Positions 35,491 to 43,518 of a stretch of DNA of 64,000 nucleotides are shown here, in pieces; the stretch's first letter is position 1, and every line of letters starts with the position of its first letter. The notes under the pieces are model-generated. The model was not told the origin of the DNA. It worked only from the letters and a program-made list of their open reading frames with translations, and did no database searches. Origin of the DNA: Rhodococcus sp. IEGM 1409 (lineage in GTDB: Bacteria > Actinomycetota > Actinomycetes > Mycobacteriales > Mycobacteriaceae); the NCBI RefSeq assembly GCF_030056735.1, contig NZ_JASHKN010000001.1, forward strand, positions 558,001 through 622,000, given 5' to 3'. The translations under genes were made by a program, and so were the position numbers.

Positions 35491-35993
35491 AAGAAGGCAC
35501 TGTTCGGATCTTCGCGGTAGTTCCCGAACGGTGGACACGGCACAAACCCGAATTTCGCATACAGTCGACGTGCCGGATCGAAGAAGTCTTGCGTGCCGGT
35601 CTCCAATTCGAGTTGCCGGTAGCCTCGTTGTCTCGACTCGTCCACGACGTGTTGAAGAAGTCGCGTTCCCACTCCGCGCCCACGAGCTGCCGAAGATGTT
35701 CGCATCGACTTGATTTCGCCGCCGCTCGACGACCGTTCATTGAGCGCTACGCAACCGAGTAGCTCGTCACCTTCGCTCCACAACGTCCACATGGTGACTG
35801 AGCTATCCGTCAGACCTGCGACGTCCAGCGCGTGAACGCTGTCCGCAGGCGACGTCGCATGCATGTCGGCGAGATGTTCGGACAGTAGAGCACGGACCGC
35901 ATCCCGACTCAGGTCGTCAACTTCGATTCGCACAGATCCCTCACTGTCCACTTCGCTTCCGCCGGCATCGAACAAAGTATGACTGTCCGTCAC
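35475..35993 (-). CDS. GNAT family N-acetyltransferase
   Basis: The 172-residue protein has the GNAT acetyl-CoA binding motif RGRGVGTRLLQH (Q/RxxGxG/A) in the middle, preceded by a strand containing the invariant acidic turn. It should acetylate an amine of a small molecule or peptide. The start overlaps the stop of the XRE-cupin regulator gene by four bases (ATGA), so the two form an operon and the regulator probably controls this enzyme. Ortholog or substrate is not identifiable. Confidence 0.85.
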   Translation of the reverse strand: MTDSHTLFDAGGSEVDSEGSVRIEVDDLSRDAVRALLSEHLADMHATSPADSVHALDVAGLTDSSVTMWTLWSEGDELLGCVALNERSSSGGEIKSMRTSSAARGRGVGTRLLQHVVDESRQRGYRQLELETGTQDFFDPARRLYAKFGFVPCPPFGNYREDPNSAFFVLTL

Positions 35994-36577
35994 TTCGTCG
36001 AAGGCTTGGCCCGTACGTGGATGCGTTCTCCTTGCGGGCCGAACAGACTCAGCACCTCGACCGGGCCGCGGCCGTCACTGCCGAACCAATGCGGGTTTCG
36101 GGTGTCGAATTCAGCAGCTTCACCCGCACCCATCATGATGTCGTGGTCGGCCAACACCAACCGCAACCTCCCCGACAACACGTACAGCCATTCGTAGCCG
36201 TCGTGCACTTGGGGGTCCGGTTCCGTCTGGCTTGCCGGGATCGTCATCTTGAATGCCTGCAGCCCACCCGGCTGCCGAGTCAGCGGCAAGACCGTTCGGC
36301 CGCTGACGCTTCGAGGCGCACTCTGGATGCGTGGATCGGCGACCTGCGGTGCCGCCACCAGTTGGTCCAACGGCACTTGGTGGGCGAGCGCGATCGGAAG
36401 CAGCAACTCCAAGCTCGGGCGACGCTCCCCCGCTTCGAGCCTCGACAGAGTGCTCTTCGAAATACCGGTGGACTCTGACAGCGCTGTGAGCGTGACGTTC
36501 CTCTGTGTACGAATGCGTTTGAGGCGCGCGCCGATCTGCGAGATTGCGGTATCGATGTGCGGACCGTTGGCATTCAT
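35990..36577 (-). CDS. XRE-family regulator with cupin sensor domain
   Basis: The 195-residue protein has an N-terminal helix-turn-helix (RNVTLTALSESTGISKSTLS, about residues 23-42) and a C-terminal cupin beta-barrel (about 110-185; EWLYVLSGRLRLVLADHDIM). This MerR-unrelated XRE-cupin type senses small molecules in the cupin. It heads the operon with the GNAT gene and is divergent from the flavoprotein gene at 36655. The intergenic 77 bases contain a short palindrome that may be its site. Confidence 0.85.
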   Translation of the reverse strand: MNANGPHIDTAISQIGARLKRIRTQRNVTLTALSESTGISKSTLSRLEAGERRPSLELLLPIALAHQVPLDQLVAAPQVADPRIQSAPRSVSGRTVLPLTRQPGGLQAFKMTIPASQTEPDPQVHDGYEWLYVLSGRLRLVLADHDIMMGAGEAAEFDTRNPHWFGSDGRGPVEVLSLFGPQGERIHVRAKPSTK

Positions 36578-36608
36578 GGTCCGAGTCTGACGACGATTCC
36601 CAGAAATG

Positions 36609-36622
36609 GCAACACTAGTTGC
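36609..36622. promoter_or_regulatory. short palindrome between XRE-cupin and flavoprotein genes
   Basis: GCAAC-ACTA-GTTGC is a perfect inverted repeat of 5-base arms, 31 bases before the regulator start and 32 bases before the flavoprotein start. The arms are short, so this is only a candidate operator. Confidence 0.3.
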
Positions 36623-36654
36623 TGAAGCTACTCGTCCGCAGGCAACCTGTGCTC

Positions 36655-37677
36655 ATGCGAACACACACCGAAACAGAGATCCTCGACGCCGTGATCGTCG
36701 GCGGTGGCGCCGCCGGACTCAGCGCAGCCCTGGTGTTGGGTCGTGCTCGGCGCACGGTCGCCGTCATCGATTCCGGCAAACCGCGCAACGCGCCGGCAGC
36801 ACACGTGCACGGCTTCCTCTCGCGAGACGGCATGGCGCCCGGTGAGTTGCTCACCGTCGGACGCAGCGAATCACAGACGTACGGAGTGGAATTCAAACAG
36901 GATGATGTAGTCGACGTTTCCTGGCGCGGTATCGAACCCGGCTTTGTCGTCGAACTTTCAGGAGGCACAACCCTCGAGACTCGCACTCTGCTCGTTGCCA
37001 CCGGACTACGGGATTCACTCCCGGAAATACCAGGTATCCAGGAGCTTTGGGGACAGAGCGTGCTTCATTGCCCGTACTGCCATGCATACGAGATCAGTGA
37101 CGAACCGATCGGCGTTCTCGGCGGCGAAGCTCGCGAGATGTCACTTCACCAGGCGTTTCTACTCCGACAGTGGTCGTCGGATGTGATGTTCTTCCCTCAC
37201 CACATCTCACTCACCCCTGACGAACGCGCGCGACTGGCTGCGCGTGGGGTGACCGTTGTCGTCGGACAAGTATCTGGATTAATCTGCGAGAGAGGCGAAC
37301 TGAAGGCCGTCGAACTCGACAACGGGCAATTAGTCCCTCGCTCAGCACTGTTCGTTGCGCCGCGTTTCATTCCGAACGACACGCATCTGACGCGACTCGG
37401 GTGCAAAACTGGCCCTACGGGATTCGTGGCTGTCGACCCTTCCGGCGCCACCAGCGTTCCAGGCGTCTGGGGAGCCGGCAACGTCGTCGACCCTCGCGCT
37501 CAGGTAATAGGCGCTGCCGCTGCCGGTTCGACCGCGGCAATCGCGATCAACGGATACCTGGTCGAGCAAGATGTCGAATCGGCTCTTCGTTCGACCGAGC
37601 CTGAGGGTGGCTTCTCGGCGGCCGTGGAGCAACGCGTCTGCGAAATGAACGGCGGCAGCGCCCGCCACGGCTTCTGA
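36655..37677 (+). CDS. thioredoxin reductase-like FAD/NAD(P) oxidoreductase
   Basis: The protein has an FAD-binding motif VIVGGGAAGLSAALVLGRA at the N-terminus, the redox pair in HCPYCH (CxxC) mid-sequence, and an ATP-like GAAAAGSTAAIAING near the end. It is about 340 residues and resembles the flavoprotein disulfide reductases of thioredoxin-reductase type. Because no thioredoxin gene is adjacent and the central NADPH domain is poorly conserved (GVLGGEARE), the electron acceptor is not known. The ATG at 36655 is preferred to a start 36 bases upstream. It is divergent from the XRE-cupin regulator. Confidence 0.85.
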   Translation: MRTHTETEILDAVIVGGGAAGLSAALVLGRARRTVAVIDSGKPRNAPAAHVHGFLSRDGMAPGELLTVGRSESQTYGVEFKQDDVVDVSWRGIEPGFVVELSGGTTLETRTLLVATGLRDSLPEIPGIQELWGQSVLHCPYCHAYEISDEPIGVLGGEAREMSLHQAFLLRQWSSDVMFFPHHISLTPDERARLAARGVTVVVGQVSGLICERGELKAVELDNGQLVPRSALFVAPRFIPNDTHLTRLGCKTGPTGFVAVDPSGATSVPGVWGAGNVVDPRAQVIGAAAAGSTAAIAINGYLVEQDVESALRSTEPEGGFSAAVEQRVCEMNGGSARHGF

Positions 37678-37686
37678 CCGAGGTGT

Positions 37687-38151
37687 CTAGGTCGCGGGGC
37701 CGCCGTGCAACTTCTCGTAGGCTGCCTTCTCGGCGTCGTGGCGCGAGATCTTCTTCGGGTTCTCGAGGTCGGAAGGCAAACCGTGACGCTCGAGGCGACG
37801 CGACCTGTTCTGAGCCATGTAGGAGACCGAATAAAACAGTGCCAGAAGCACTCCGAGCAGCACCATCGATGCCCGCAGGGCCCACGGCCCGGGAAAGAGC
37901 ATGAAGGCCGTGAAGACCGGAAGGAACGGAACCATGCTGCGGATCAGGTGACGCGGCACAGCCCAGTCACCGATCAGGTCGTTTCGCACCCAGTCCTGCA
38001 TGGAGTCCGGTAGCTTGCGCCCCACTGAATAACCCAACCACTGAAGAGGATTCGGGCTCGTACGTTGGTTTTTGGAAGTCACGGAAGTCACCTGTTCGGT
38101 ACGCATCGGTAGCGTTGACGCAGTCATCACGTTTCTTTCAGATGCAGTCAT
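37687..38151 (-). CDS. DUF5313 membrane protein
   Basis: The protein of about 154 residues has the DUF5313 signature: an amphipathic start NPLQWLGYSVGRKLP, DWVRNDLIGDWAVPRHL, two closely spaced membrane helices (about 75-120) and a basic tail with KKISRHDAEKAAYEKLHG. DUF5313 is an actinobacterial family of unknown function. It follows the MarR gene by 10 bases. The first codons are duplicated, so either the ATG at 38151 or the one at 38127 could be used; both have a short A-rich leader. Confidence 0.75.
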   Translation of the reverse strand: MTASERNVMTASTLPMRTEQVTSVTSKNQRTSPNPLQWLGYSVGRKLPDSMQDWVRNDLIGDWAVPRHLIRSMVPFLPVFTAFMLFPGPWALRASMVLLGVLLALFYSVSYMAQNRSRRLERHGLPSDLENPKKISRHDAEKAAYEKLHGGPAT

Positions 38152-38160
38152 CACATTTCT
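38117..38160 (-). repeat. tandem duplication at the DUF5313 start
   Basis: A 20-base unit containing GTGATGACTGC occurs at 38141-38160 and 38117-38136, 24 bases apart, with 18 of 20 positions identical. Each copy carries a potential start codon with the same preceding AGAAA, so the duplication creates two start sites in the same frame. Confidence 0.65.
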
Positions 38161-38161
38161 C

Positions 38162-38635
38162 TCATTGGTCCAAGGCTCCGGCGCGGAGCGCGGCCTCGTT
38201 GACCCGCGTCAGAACGTTGTGTAGTTCTTCGAGTTCGGCGAGGCTGACGCCGAGCTTCGCGACAACCGCCGGCGGGATCTTCTCCGCCTCCGCGCGCAGT
38301 GCCACACCGGCTTCGGTGAGGTCCACGTCCAGTTGACGTTCGTCGGCGCGGCTACGGGTTCGCGTGATCAACCCGGACGCCTCGAGTCGCTTGAGGAGCG
38401 GCGACAGCGTCGGCGAATCGAGCTGCAGTGCCTGCCCGATTTCCTTGACCGCCATCGGCGACTTTCCCCACAGTGCCAGCATCACCAGATACTGGGGATG
38501 CGTGAGGCCCATCGGCTCGAGCAGTGGCCGGTAGACGGACAGCACCGCTCGGTTCGCGACTGCAAGTGCAAAGCACACCTGCCGGTCGAGAGCCAGCGGA
38601 TCATCCATCTGCATCTGCGGAGCCTTCGTCGTCAT
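38162..38635 (-). CDS. MarR family transcriptional regulator
   Basis: The 157-residue protein has the winged-helix of MarR (about residues 55-110; AVKEIGQALQLDSPTLSPLL and RTRSRADERQLDVDLT), with dimerisation helices at both ends. Members of this family often respond to phenolics or oxidants. Its promoter contains a perfect 12-base inverted repeat that overlaps the end of ctaD, an obvious site for autoregulation, and a similar sequence lies in the ctaD promoter. It precedes DUF5313 on the same strand. Confidence 0.88.
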   Translation of the reverse strand: MTTKAPQMQMDDPLALDRQVCFALAVANRAVLSVYRPLLEPMGLTHPQYLVMLALWGKSPMAVKEIGQALQLDSPTLSPLLKRLEASGLITRTRSRADERQLDVDLTEAGVALRAEAEKIPPAVVAKLGVSLAELEELHNVLTRVNEAALRAGALDQ

Positions 38636-38653
38636 GAATCCGATGTTATCAGA

Positions 38654-38688
38654 TTAATTAGTGCAGTAACTATTATTGCACTAATTAA
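38654..38688. promoter_or_regulatory. 12-base inverted repeat, MarR operator candidate
   Basis: TTAATTAGTGCA at 38654-38665 and its exact complement TGCACTAATTAA at 38677-38688 flank 11 bases. The element is 19 bases upstream of the MarR start and its right arm contains the ctaD stop codon. Size and position fit a MarR dimer site. Confidence 0.7.
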
Positions 38689-40435
38689 TTCGGCGATGAT
38701 CGTCACTCTTCTCCAGCGTCGACGCGGGTTGCCCGGTGAGACCCACGTGCGCTTCCACCCTCATTCGCTCCACCATGTGTGGGTAGTGCAGCTCGAAGGC
38801 CGGACGTTCGCTGCGAATGCGCGGCAACTCGGTGAAGTTGTGACGCGGCGGCGGGCAGGTGGTCGCCCACTCCAGCGAGTTTCCGTAACCCCACGGATCG
38901 TCGACGGTGACAACTTCGCCGTACCGGTAACTCTTGAATACGTTCCACAGGAAGGGCAGCGTCGAGGCGCCGAGCACGAAGGCGAAAATCGTCGACACCG
39001 AGTTGAGGACGGTGAATCCGTCCGAGGGCAGGTAGTCGGCGTAACGACGCGGCATCCCCTCGCCGCCGAGCCAGTGCTGGACGAGGAACGTGCCGTGGAA
39101 GCCGACGAACGTGGTCCAGAAGTGCCACTTGCCGAGACGCTCGTCGAGCAGGCGCCCCGTCATCTTCGGGAACCAGAAGTAGATCCCGGCGTAAGTGGCG
39201 AACACGACGGTGCCGAAGACCACGTAATGGAAGTGGGCGACAACAAAATACGTATCGGTGACGTGGAAGTCGATGGGCGGGCTCGCGAGGATGACACCGG
39301 ACAGTCCGCCGAAGAGGAAGGTGATCAAGAAGCCAACCGAGAACAGCATCGGCGACTCGAAAGTCAACTGCCCCTTCCACATCGTTCCGATCCAGTTGAA
39401 GATCTTGACACCGGTCGGCACGGCGATCAGGAACGTCATGAACGAGAAGTACGGCAGGAGAACAGCACCCGTCGCATACATATGGTGAGCCCACACCGCG
39501 ATCGAAAGGGCGGCAATCGCGAGCGTCGCATAGACCAATCCGGTGTAACCGAAGATCGGTTTACGACTGAAGACCGGGAAGATCTCCGAGACGATGCCGA
39601 AGAACGGCAACGCGATGATGTACACCTCGGGGTGACCGAAGAACCAGAACAGGTGCTGCCACAACAGAACTCCACCCGTCGCCGGGTCGAAGATGTGTCC
39701 ACCGAGGTGACGGTCGACGAACAAACCCATGAACGCAGCCGTCAAGAGCGGGAACGCCATCAAGATCAAGATGCTGGTGATGAAGATGTTCCAGGTGAAG
39801 ATGGACATGCGGAACATCGTCATGCCGGGTGCTCGCAGGCAGATCACGGTGGTGATCATATTGACTGCACCGAGAATGGTGCCGAGGCCACCAACCGTCA
39901 AACCGAAGACCCACAGGTCAGCTCCGACGCCGGGGCTGTGTACCGCGCCGGAGAGCGGGGTGTACGCCGTCCAACCGAAGTCGGCGGCGCCGCCCGGCGT
40001 GAGGAATCCACCGAGGACGATGAGGCCACCAAAAGTGAAGAGCCAGAACCCGAATGAGTTCAAACGCGGGAACGCCACGTCGGGCGCACCGATCTGCAGC
40101 GGGAGGATGTAGTTCGCGAATCCGAAGACGACTGGGGTCGCGTACAGCAGCAGCATGATCGTGCCGTGCATGGTGAACAGCTGATTGAACTGTTCATTGG
40201 AGAGGAACTGCATCCCGGGAACGGCCAGTTCTGCACGCATGAACAGCGCCATCAGGCCGCCGATCAGGAAGAACACGAACGCAGTGATCAAGTACATGAT
40301 CCCGATCTTCTTGTGATCGGTCGTCTTGATCATCTCGAGCATCCACGACCCCTTGGGATCACGACGCTTCGGATACGGCCGCTCCGGAATCGGCTCCAGC
40401 TCTCCGGCCCGCTCGTTCGGCACCGTCGTTGTCAT
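38681..40435 (-). CDS. ctaD: cytochrome c oxidase subunit I (aa3 type)
   Basis: The protein of about 584 residues is subunit I of the aa3 oxidase with 12 membrane helices. It shows the heme and copper ligands: HGTIM in helix II, HPEVYI and the HH pair WAHHMYATG for the binuclear site, and VAHFHYV for the last histidines. It catalyses the reduction of O2 with proton pumping. The ATG at 40435 is chosen because the 19 residues upstream look non-coding and AGAGGA lies 10 bases before. The other oxidase subunits are not in the window, as usual in actinobacteria. The gene is divergent from the Old Yellow Enzyme gene. Confidence 0.93.
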   Translation of the reverse strand: MTTTVPNERAGELEPIPERPYPKRRDPKGSWMLEMIKTTDHKKIGIMYLITAFVFFLIGGLMALFMRAELAVPGMQFLSNEQFNQLFTMHGTIMLLLYATPVVFGFANYILPLQIGAPDVAFPRLNSFGFWLFTFGGLIVLGGFLTPGGAADFGWTAYTPLSGAVHSPGVGADLWVFGLTVGGLGTILGAVNMITTVICLRAPGMTMFRMSIFTWNIFITSILILMAFPLLTAAFMGLFVDRHLGGHIFDPATGGVLLWQHLFWFFGHPEVYIIALPFFGIVSEIFPVFSRKPIFGYTGLVYATLAIAALSIAVWAHHMYATGAVLLPYFSFMTFLIAVPTGVKIFNWIGTMWKGQLTFESPMLFSVGFLITFLFGGLSGVILASPPIDFHVTDTYFVVAHFHYVVFGTVVFATYAGIYFWFPKMTGRLLDERLGKWHFWTTFVGFHGTFLVQHWLGGEGMPRRYADYLPSDGFTVLNSVSTIFAFVLGASTLPFLWNVFKSYRYGEVVTVDDPWGYGNSLEWATTCPPPRHNFTELPRIRSERPAFELHYPHMVERMRVEAHVGLTGQPASTLEKSDDHRRIN

Positions 40436-40495
40436 GCTCGCGCGTCCTCTTTCGTGCTCGATCCCGCCCTCAGAAACTTTCTGCACGACCATATC

Positions 40496-40516
40496 GCATG
40501 TTAATAATTAATGCAC
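40496..40516. promoter_or_regulatory. AT-rich palindrome in ctaD/OYE promoter region
   Basis: GCATGTTAATAATTAATGCA contains the perfect core TTAATAATTAA with GCAT/TGC outer matches. Read on the minus strand it gives TGCATTAATTATT, nearly the same as the arm TGCACTAATTAAT in the MarR operator. It is 61 bases upstream of the ctaD ATG. Confidence 0.45.
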
Positions 40517-40623
40517 AAACTAAATTCGGTTTACATATACACTGATCGAAAACCGAACGGACGCAAGCTTTTGCGGATTTCGGAGAGATAAACTCAAGCG
40601 GCGGAATAGGTCGAGGGTCCACT

Positions 40624-41790
40624 GTGTTGAACAAACCCGTGACTCTTCCCGACACATCGACAGCACCCGAGGCCCCCGCGTTGCGCGGCCTCTTCGAGCC
40701 TTTCGAGGTCAAATCACTCTCGTTGCGCAACCGTTTCGCCATGGCCCCGATGACTCGCGCGTTCTCGCCGGACGGAATCCCCGGCGCCGACGTGGCCGAG
40801 TACTACCGTCGTCGCGCAGCAGGTGGTGTCGGCTTGATCATCACCGAAGGCACGTACATCCCGGATCCGGCAGCCGGCCCGCACACTCGGGTACCGCGCA
40901 TCTACGGTGATTCGAGCCTGGGCGGCTGGAAATCGGTGGTCGACGCAGTCCACGCCGAGGGTGGATCGATCATTCCTCAGCTGTGGCACCTCGGAGTCGA
41001 GCGCGGTGAGAACTCGCGCCTGAACCCCGAGGTCGAAACCGTCAGCCCCTCCGGTCTGGCGCTGGACGGCACCCATTTGGGACGAGAATTCACCACGTCG
41101 GATCTCGACGACTTGAAGCAGTCGTGGGTGGACGCCGCGCTCAACGCGAAGAACACCGGCTTCGACGGCCTCGAGTTGCACGGAGCACACGGCTACCTGC
41201 TCGACGAATTCCTCTGGGCAGGAACCAATGTCCGGACCGATGGATACGGCGGATCACTCGAAGCTCGCACCCGTTTCCCGGCCGAGGTCGTCGCCGCAAT
41301 CCGAGAGGCAGTCGGGGACGAGTTCGCGATCGTCTACCGATTCTCGCAGTGGAAGTCCGGCCAGTACGACGCCCGTATCGCTCAGAGCCCGGCAGAACTC
41401 GGCCACATCCTGACTCCCCTGGTCGACGCCGGCGTCGACGTCCTGCATCCGTCGACGAGGCGTCATTGGGAGCCGGCATTCGCTGAACTCGAAGGTGAAG
41501 ACGGCAAGCTCGGCCTCGCCGGTTGGACGAAGAAGCTGACCGGGTTGCCGACCATCACCGTCGGCTCGGTCGGACTCGATTCCGTGTTCACCACGGCATT
41601 CACCGGCGACGCCGCATCGGCGGTCACCGGACTGGAGCGTCTCGAAGCTCAGTACGAGAACGGTGAATTCGACATGGTTGCCATCGGACGCGCACTGCTC
41701 GCCGATCCCGAGTGGGTCGACAAGCTCCGCACCGGACGCACAGACGAGCACATCGCATTCACTGCAGAACATCGAACACATCTGAACTGA
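40624..41790 (+). CDS. NADH:flavin oxidoreductase, Old Yellow Enzyme family
   Basis: The 388-residue protein is an FMN TIM barrel of the OYE family, with FAMAPMTRAF at the start, GLIITEGTYI, and the FDGLELHGAHGYLLDEF signature near residue 180, where H-x-x-H-like residues bind the substrate. It should reduce activated alkenes or nitro-compounds with NAD(P)H. The GTG at 40624 follows GAGGG by 8 bases. It is divergent from ctaD and converges with the aldo-keto reductase gene, separated by a perfect bidirectional terminator. Confidence 0.9.
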   Translation: MLNKPVTLPDTSTAPEAPALRGLFEPFEVKSLSLRNRFAMAPMTRAFSPDGIPGADVAEYYRRRAAGGVGLIITEGTYIPDPAAGPHTRVPRIYGDSSLGGWKSVVDAVHAEGGSIIPQLWHLGVERGENSRLNPEVETVSPSGLALDGTHLGREFTTSDLDDLKQSWVDAALNAKNTGFDGLELHGAHGYLLDEFLWAGTNVRTDGYGGSLEARTRFPAEVVAAIREAVGDEFAIVYRFSQWKSGQYDARIAQSPAELGHILTPLVDAGVDVLHPSTRRHWEPAFAELEGEDGKLGLAGWTKKLTGLPTITVGSVGLDSVFTTAFTGDAASAVTGLERLEAQYENGEFDMVAIGRALLADPEWVDKLRTGRTDEHIAFTAEHRTHLN

Positions 41791-41800
41791 CCGCACACGA

Positions 41801-41836
41801 CAAACGGCACTCCCGCAACTGCGGGAGTGCCGTTTG
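41801..41836. terminator. bidirectional terminator, OYE / aldo-keto reductase
   Basis: A perfect 17-base stem (arms 41801-41817 and 41820-41836) with a 2-base loop sits between the convergent OYE and aldo-keto reductase genes. The outer bases are A/T (CAAAC/GTTTG), so it gives a T-rich end in both directions. Confidence 0.8.
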
Positions 41837-41853
41837 TGGATCTACCGGAAGTT

Positions 41854-42702
41854 CTAGCTGCCGAGCGTGACCGGGTCGGGGCCGATACGGCCGGCCGGGT
41901 CGTCGAGAGCACCGATCGCGTTGATCTGTTCCGGAGTCAGTTCGAAGCCGAAGACATCGAAGTTGGCGGCGATACGTTCGGGGGTCACCGACTTCGGGAT
42001 CACCACGTTGCCGATCTGCAAGTGCCAGCGAATGATGACCTGGGCCGCGGTGACGCCATGAGCGTCGGCGATGGCAGTGATGACGGGGTCGCCGAGAACG
42101 GTTCCCTGGCCGAGTGGGCTCCACGCCTCCGTCGCGATTCCCTTGCCGGTGTGGAAGGCGCGCAGTTCTGCCTGGTTGAACTTGGGGTGGAGCTCGATCT
42201 GATTGAGGACCGGCACCTCACCGGTTTCACCGATGACGCGCTCGAGGTTCTCGATGGTGAAGTTGGAGACGCCTATGGATCGAACCCGTCCATCGGCCTT
42301 GAGCTTCTGGAATGCCTTGAACGTCTCGACGTACAGGTCCTTGGACGGAACCGGCCAGTGGATCAGGTACAGATCGAGGTAGTCGAGACCCAACTTGTCG
42401 AGGCTGGCGTCGAATGCGGCAAGCGTCGAGTCGTAACCCTGGTCGTCGTTCCACAGTTTCGTCGTGATGTAGAGGTCTTCGCGGGCGATGCCGGATTCGG
42501 CGATAGCGCGGCCGACGCCCACCTCGTTGCCGTAGATCTTGGCGGTGTCGATACTGCGGTAACCGGTCTTCAGGGCGGTGGAGACGGCTTCCTGTGTTTC
42601 GTCGTCCGGAACCTGGAACACACCGAATCCCAGTGCGGGGATCGTCTTACCGTCGTTCAGAACAATTGTCGGTACAGAGGTCACATCGTTGGTTTCGGTC
42701 AT
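41854..42702 (-). CDS. aldo/keto reductase
   Basis: The 282-residue protein has the aldo-keto reductase tetrad: Asp in the YRSIDTAKIYGNE segment with Tyr two turns later, Lys in TTKLWND and His in LIHWP, then the NADPH-binding IGVSNF and C-terminal IPKSVTP motifs. It reduces aldehydes or ketones with NADPH. The ATG at 42702 is chosen over one at 42735 since the family normally starts close to this point. A very similar paralogue lies at 45295 in the opposite direction. Confidence 0.88.
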   Translation of the reverse strand: MTETNDVTSVPTIVLNDGKTIPALGFGVFQVPDDETQEAVSTALKTGYRSIDTAKIYGNEVGVGRAIAESGIAREDLYITTKLWNDDQGYDSTLAAFDASLDKLGLDYLDLYLIHWPVPSKDLYVETFKAFQKLKADGRVRSIGVSNFTIENLERVIGETGEVPVLNQIELHPKFNQAELRAFHTGKGIATEAWSPLGQGTVLGDPVITAIADAHGVTAAQVIIRWHLQIGNVVIPKSVTPERIAANFDVFGFELTPEQINAIGALDDPAGRIGPDPVTLGS

Positions 42703-42832
42703 ATTCGGAACCAACGCGCGAGAGCCTGGAGGCATTCCCCGCAGAACCTCCGGGCAGTGCCCTTGTACCGCCCGAAAGGCCGGTCTACCTTGGAAGACAA
42801 GTATCGGAATCGCCTCGAGAAAAGAGAGAGCG

Positions 42833-43429
42833 ATGAATCTTTCATATCGTCTCGCCTACAAGGTCGGCGTCACTCCGTGGGAGCACACCGGGCATGGGTT
42901 CGACGCTCAACTGTCCGGACTTCTCGACTCGATTCCTGTTCCGGAAGGTGGCCGTGCACTCGATATCGGCTGCGGCACCGGACGGCATTCCATCGAGCTG
43001 GCGCAACGCGGTTGGCACGTCACCGGCGTCGACGCCGAGCAGGAGCCGTTGGACAAAGCGCGCATACATGCACGTGAAGCCCACGTCGACGTCCGGTTCC
43101 TCCACGAGGACGCGGCAGACCTGCACATAGCCGTCGACGGTGGGCACATGCTGGTACTCGACATCGGCTGCTTTCACGGGCTGTCCGAACATCAACGACG
43201 GGACTACGGGAGGTCGGTCAACGCGATCACCGCCCCGGGCGCGTCCATGGTCATGTTCGCGTTCGGACCAGGTCACCGCTGGCCGATGCCACATGGCGTC
43301 TCCGAAGAAGACGTCATGCGAGCATTCGACGGTTGGTCGACGGCCTCGAGAACGGCCGCGGACGTGAGCGAATCGCCACTTCCGGTCCGTGCGGCGCATC
43401 CGTGCTGGTACCACCTGGTTCGGGACTGA
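42833..43429 (+). CDS. class I SAM-dependent methyltransferase
   Basis: The 198-residue protein has the SAM-binding motif ALDIGCGTGRHSIELA (motif I), VTGVDAEQEPLDKA (motif II, acidic residue for the ribose) and a later LDIGCFHGL. It methylates an unknown small substrate; the closest families are ubiquinone/tellurite-type methyltransferases. An AGAGAGAG ribosome binding site directly precedes the ATG at 42833. A strong hairpin follows the stop and separates it from the ABC-F gene. Confidence 0.88.
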   Translation: MNLSYRLAYKVGVTPWEHTGHGFDAQLSGLLDSIPVPEGGRALDIGCGTGRHSIELAQRGWHVTGVDAEQEPLDKARIHAREAHVDVRFLHEDAADLHIAVDGGHMLVLDIGCFHGLSEHQRRDYGRSVNAITAPGASMVMFAFGPGHRWPMPHGVSEEDVMRAFDGWSTASRTAADVSESPLPVRAAHPCWYHLVRD

Positions 43430-43430
43430 C

Positions 43431-43478
43431 TGCTGTGCGCCTTTATTAACCGCCCGCGGTTAATAAAGGCGCACAGCA
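43431..43478 (+). terminator. 23-base perfect hairpin before the ABC-F gene
   Basis: Arms at 43431-43453 and 43456-43478 are perfectly complementary over 23 bases with a CC loop. It starts one base after the methyltransferase stop and ends 40 bases before the ABC-F start, so it can end transcription from upstream or act as an attenuator. A partial third copy of the right arm (AGGCGCACAGCACC) follows at about 43490-43503 and could pair with the left arm instead. Confidence 0.75.
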
Positions 43479-43518
43479 CCGATTAACACAGGCGCACAGC
43501 ACCAGGGATACTTCTCAG

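Noticed and set aside
38333..40057. Plus-strand open frame of about 570 codons
   Set aside because: It is antisense to ctaD and marR, both clearly real, with low-complexity charged composition.
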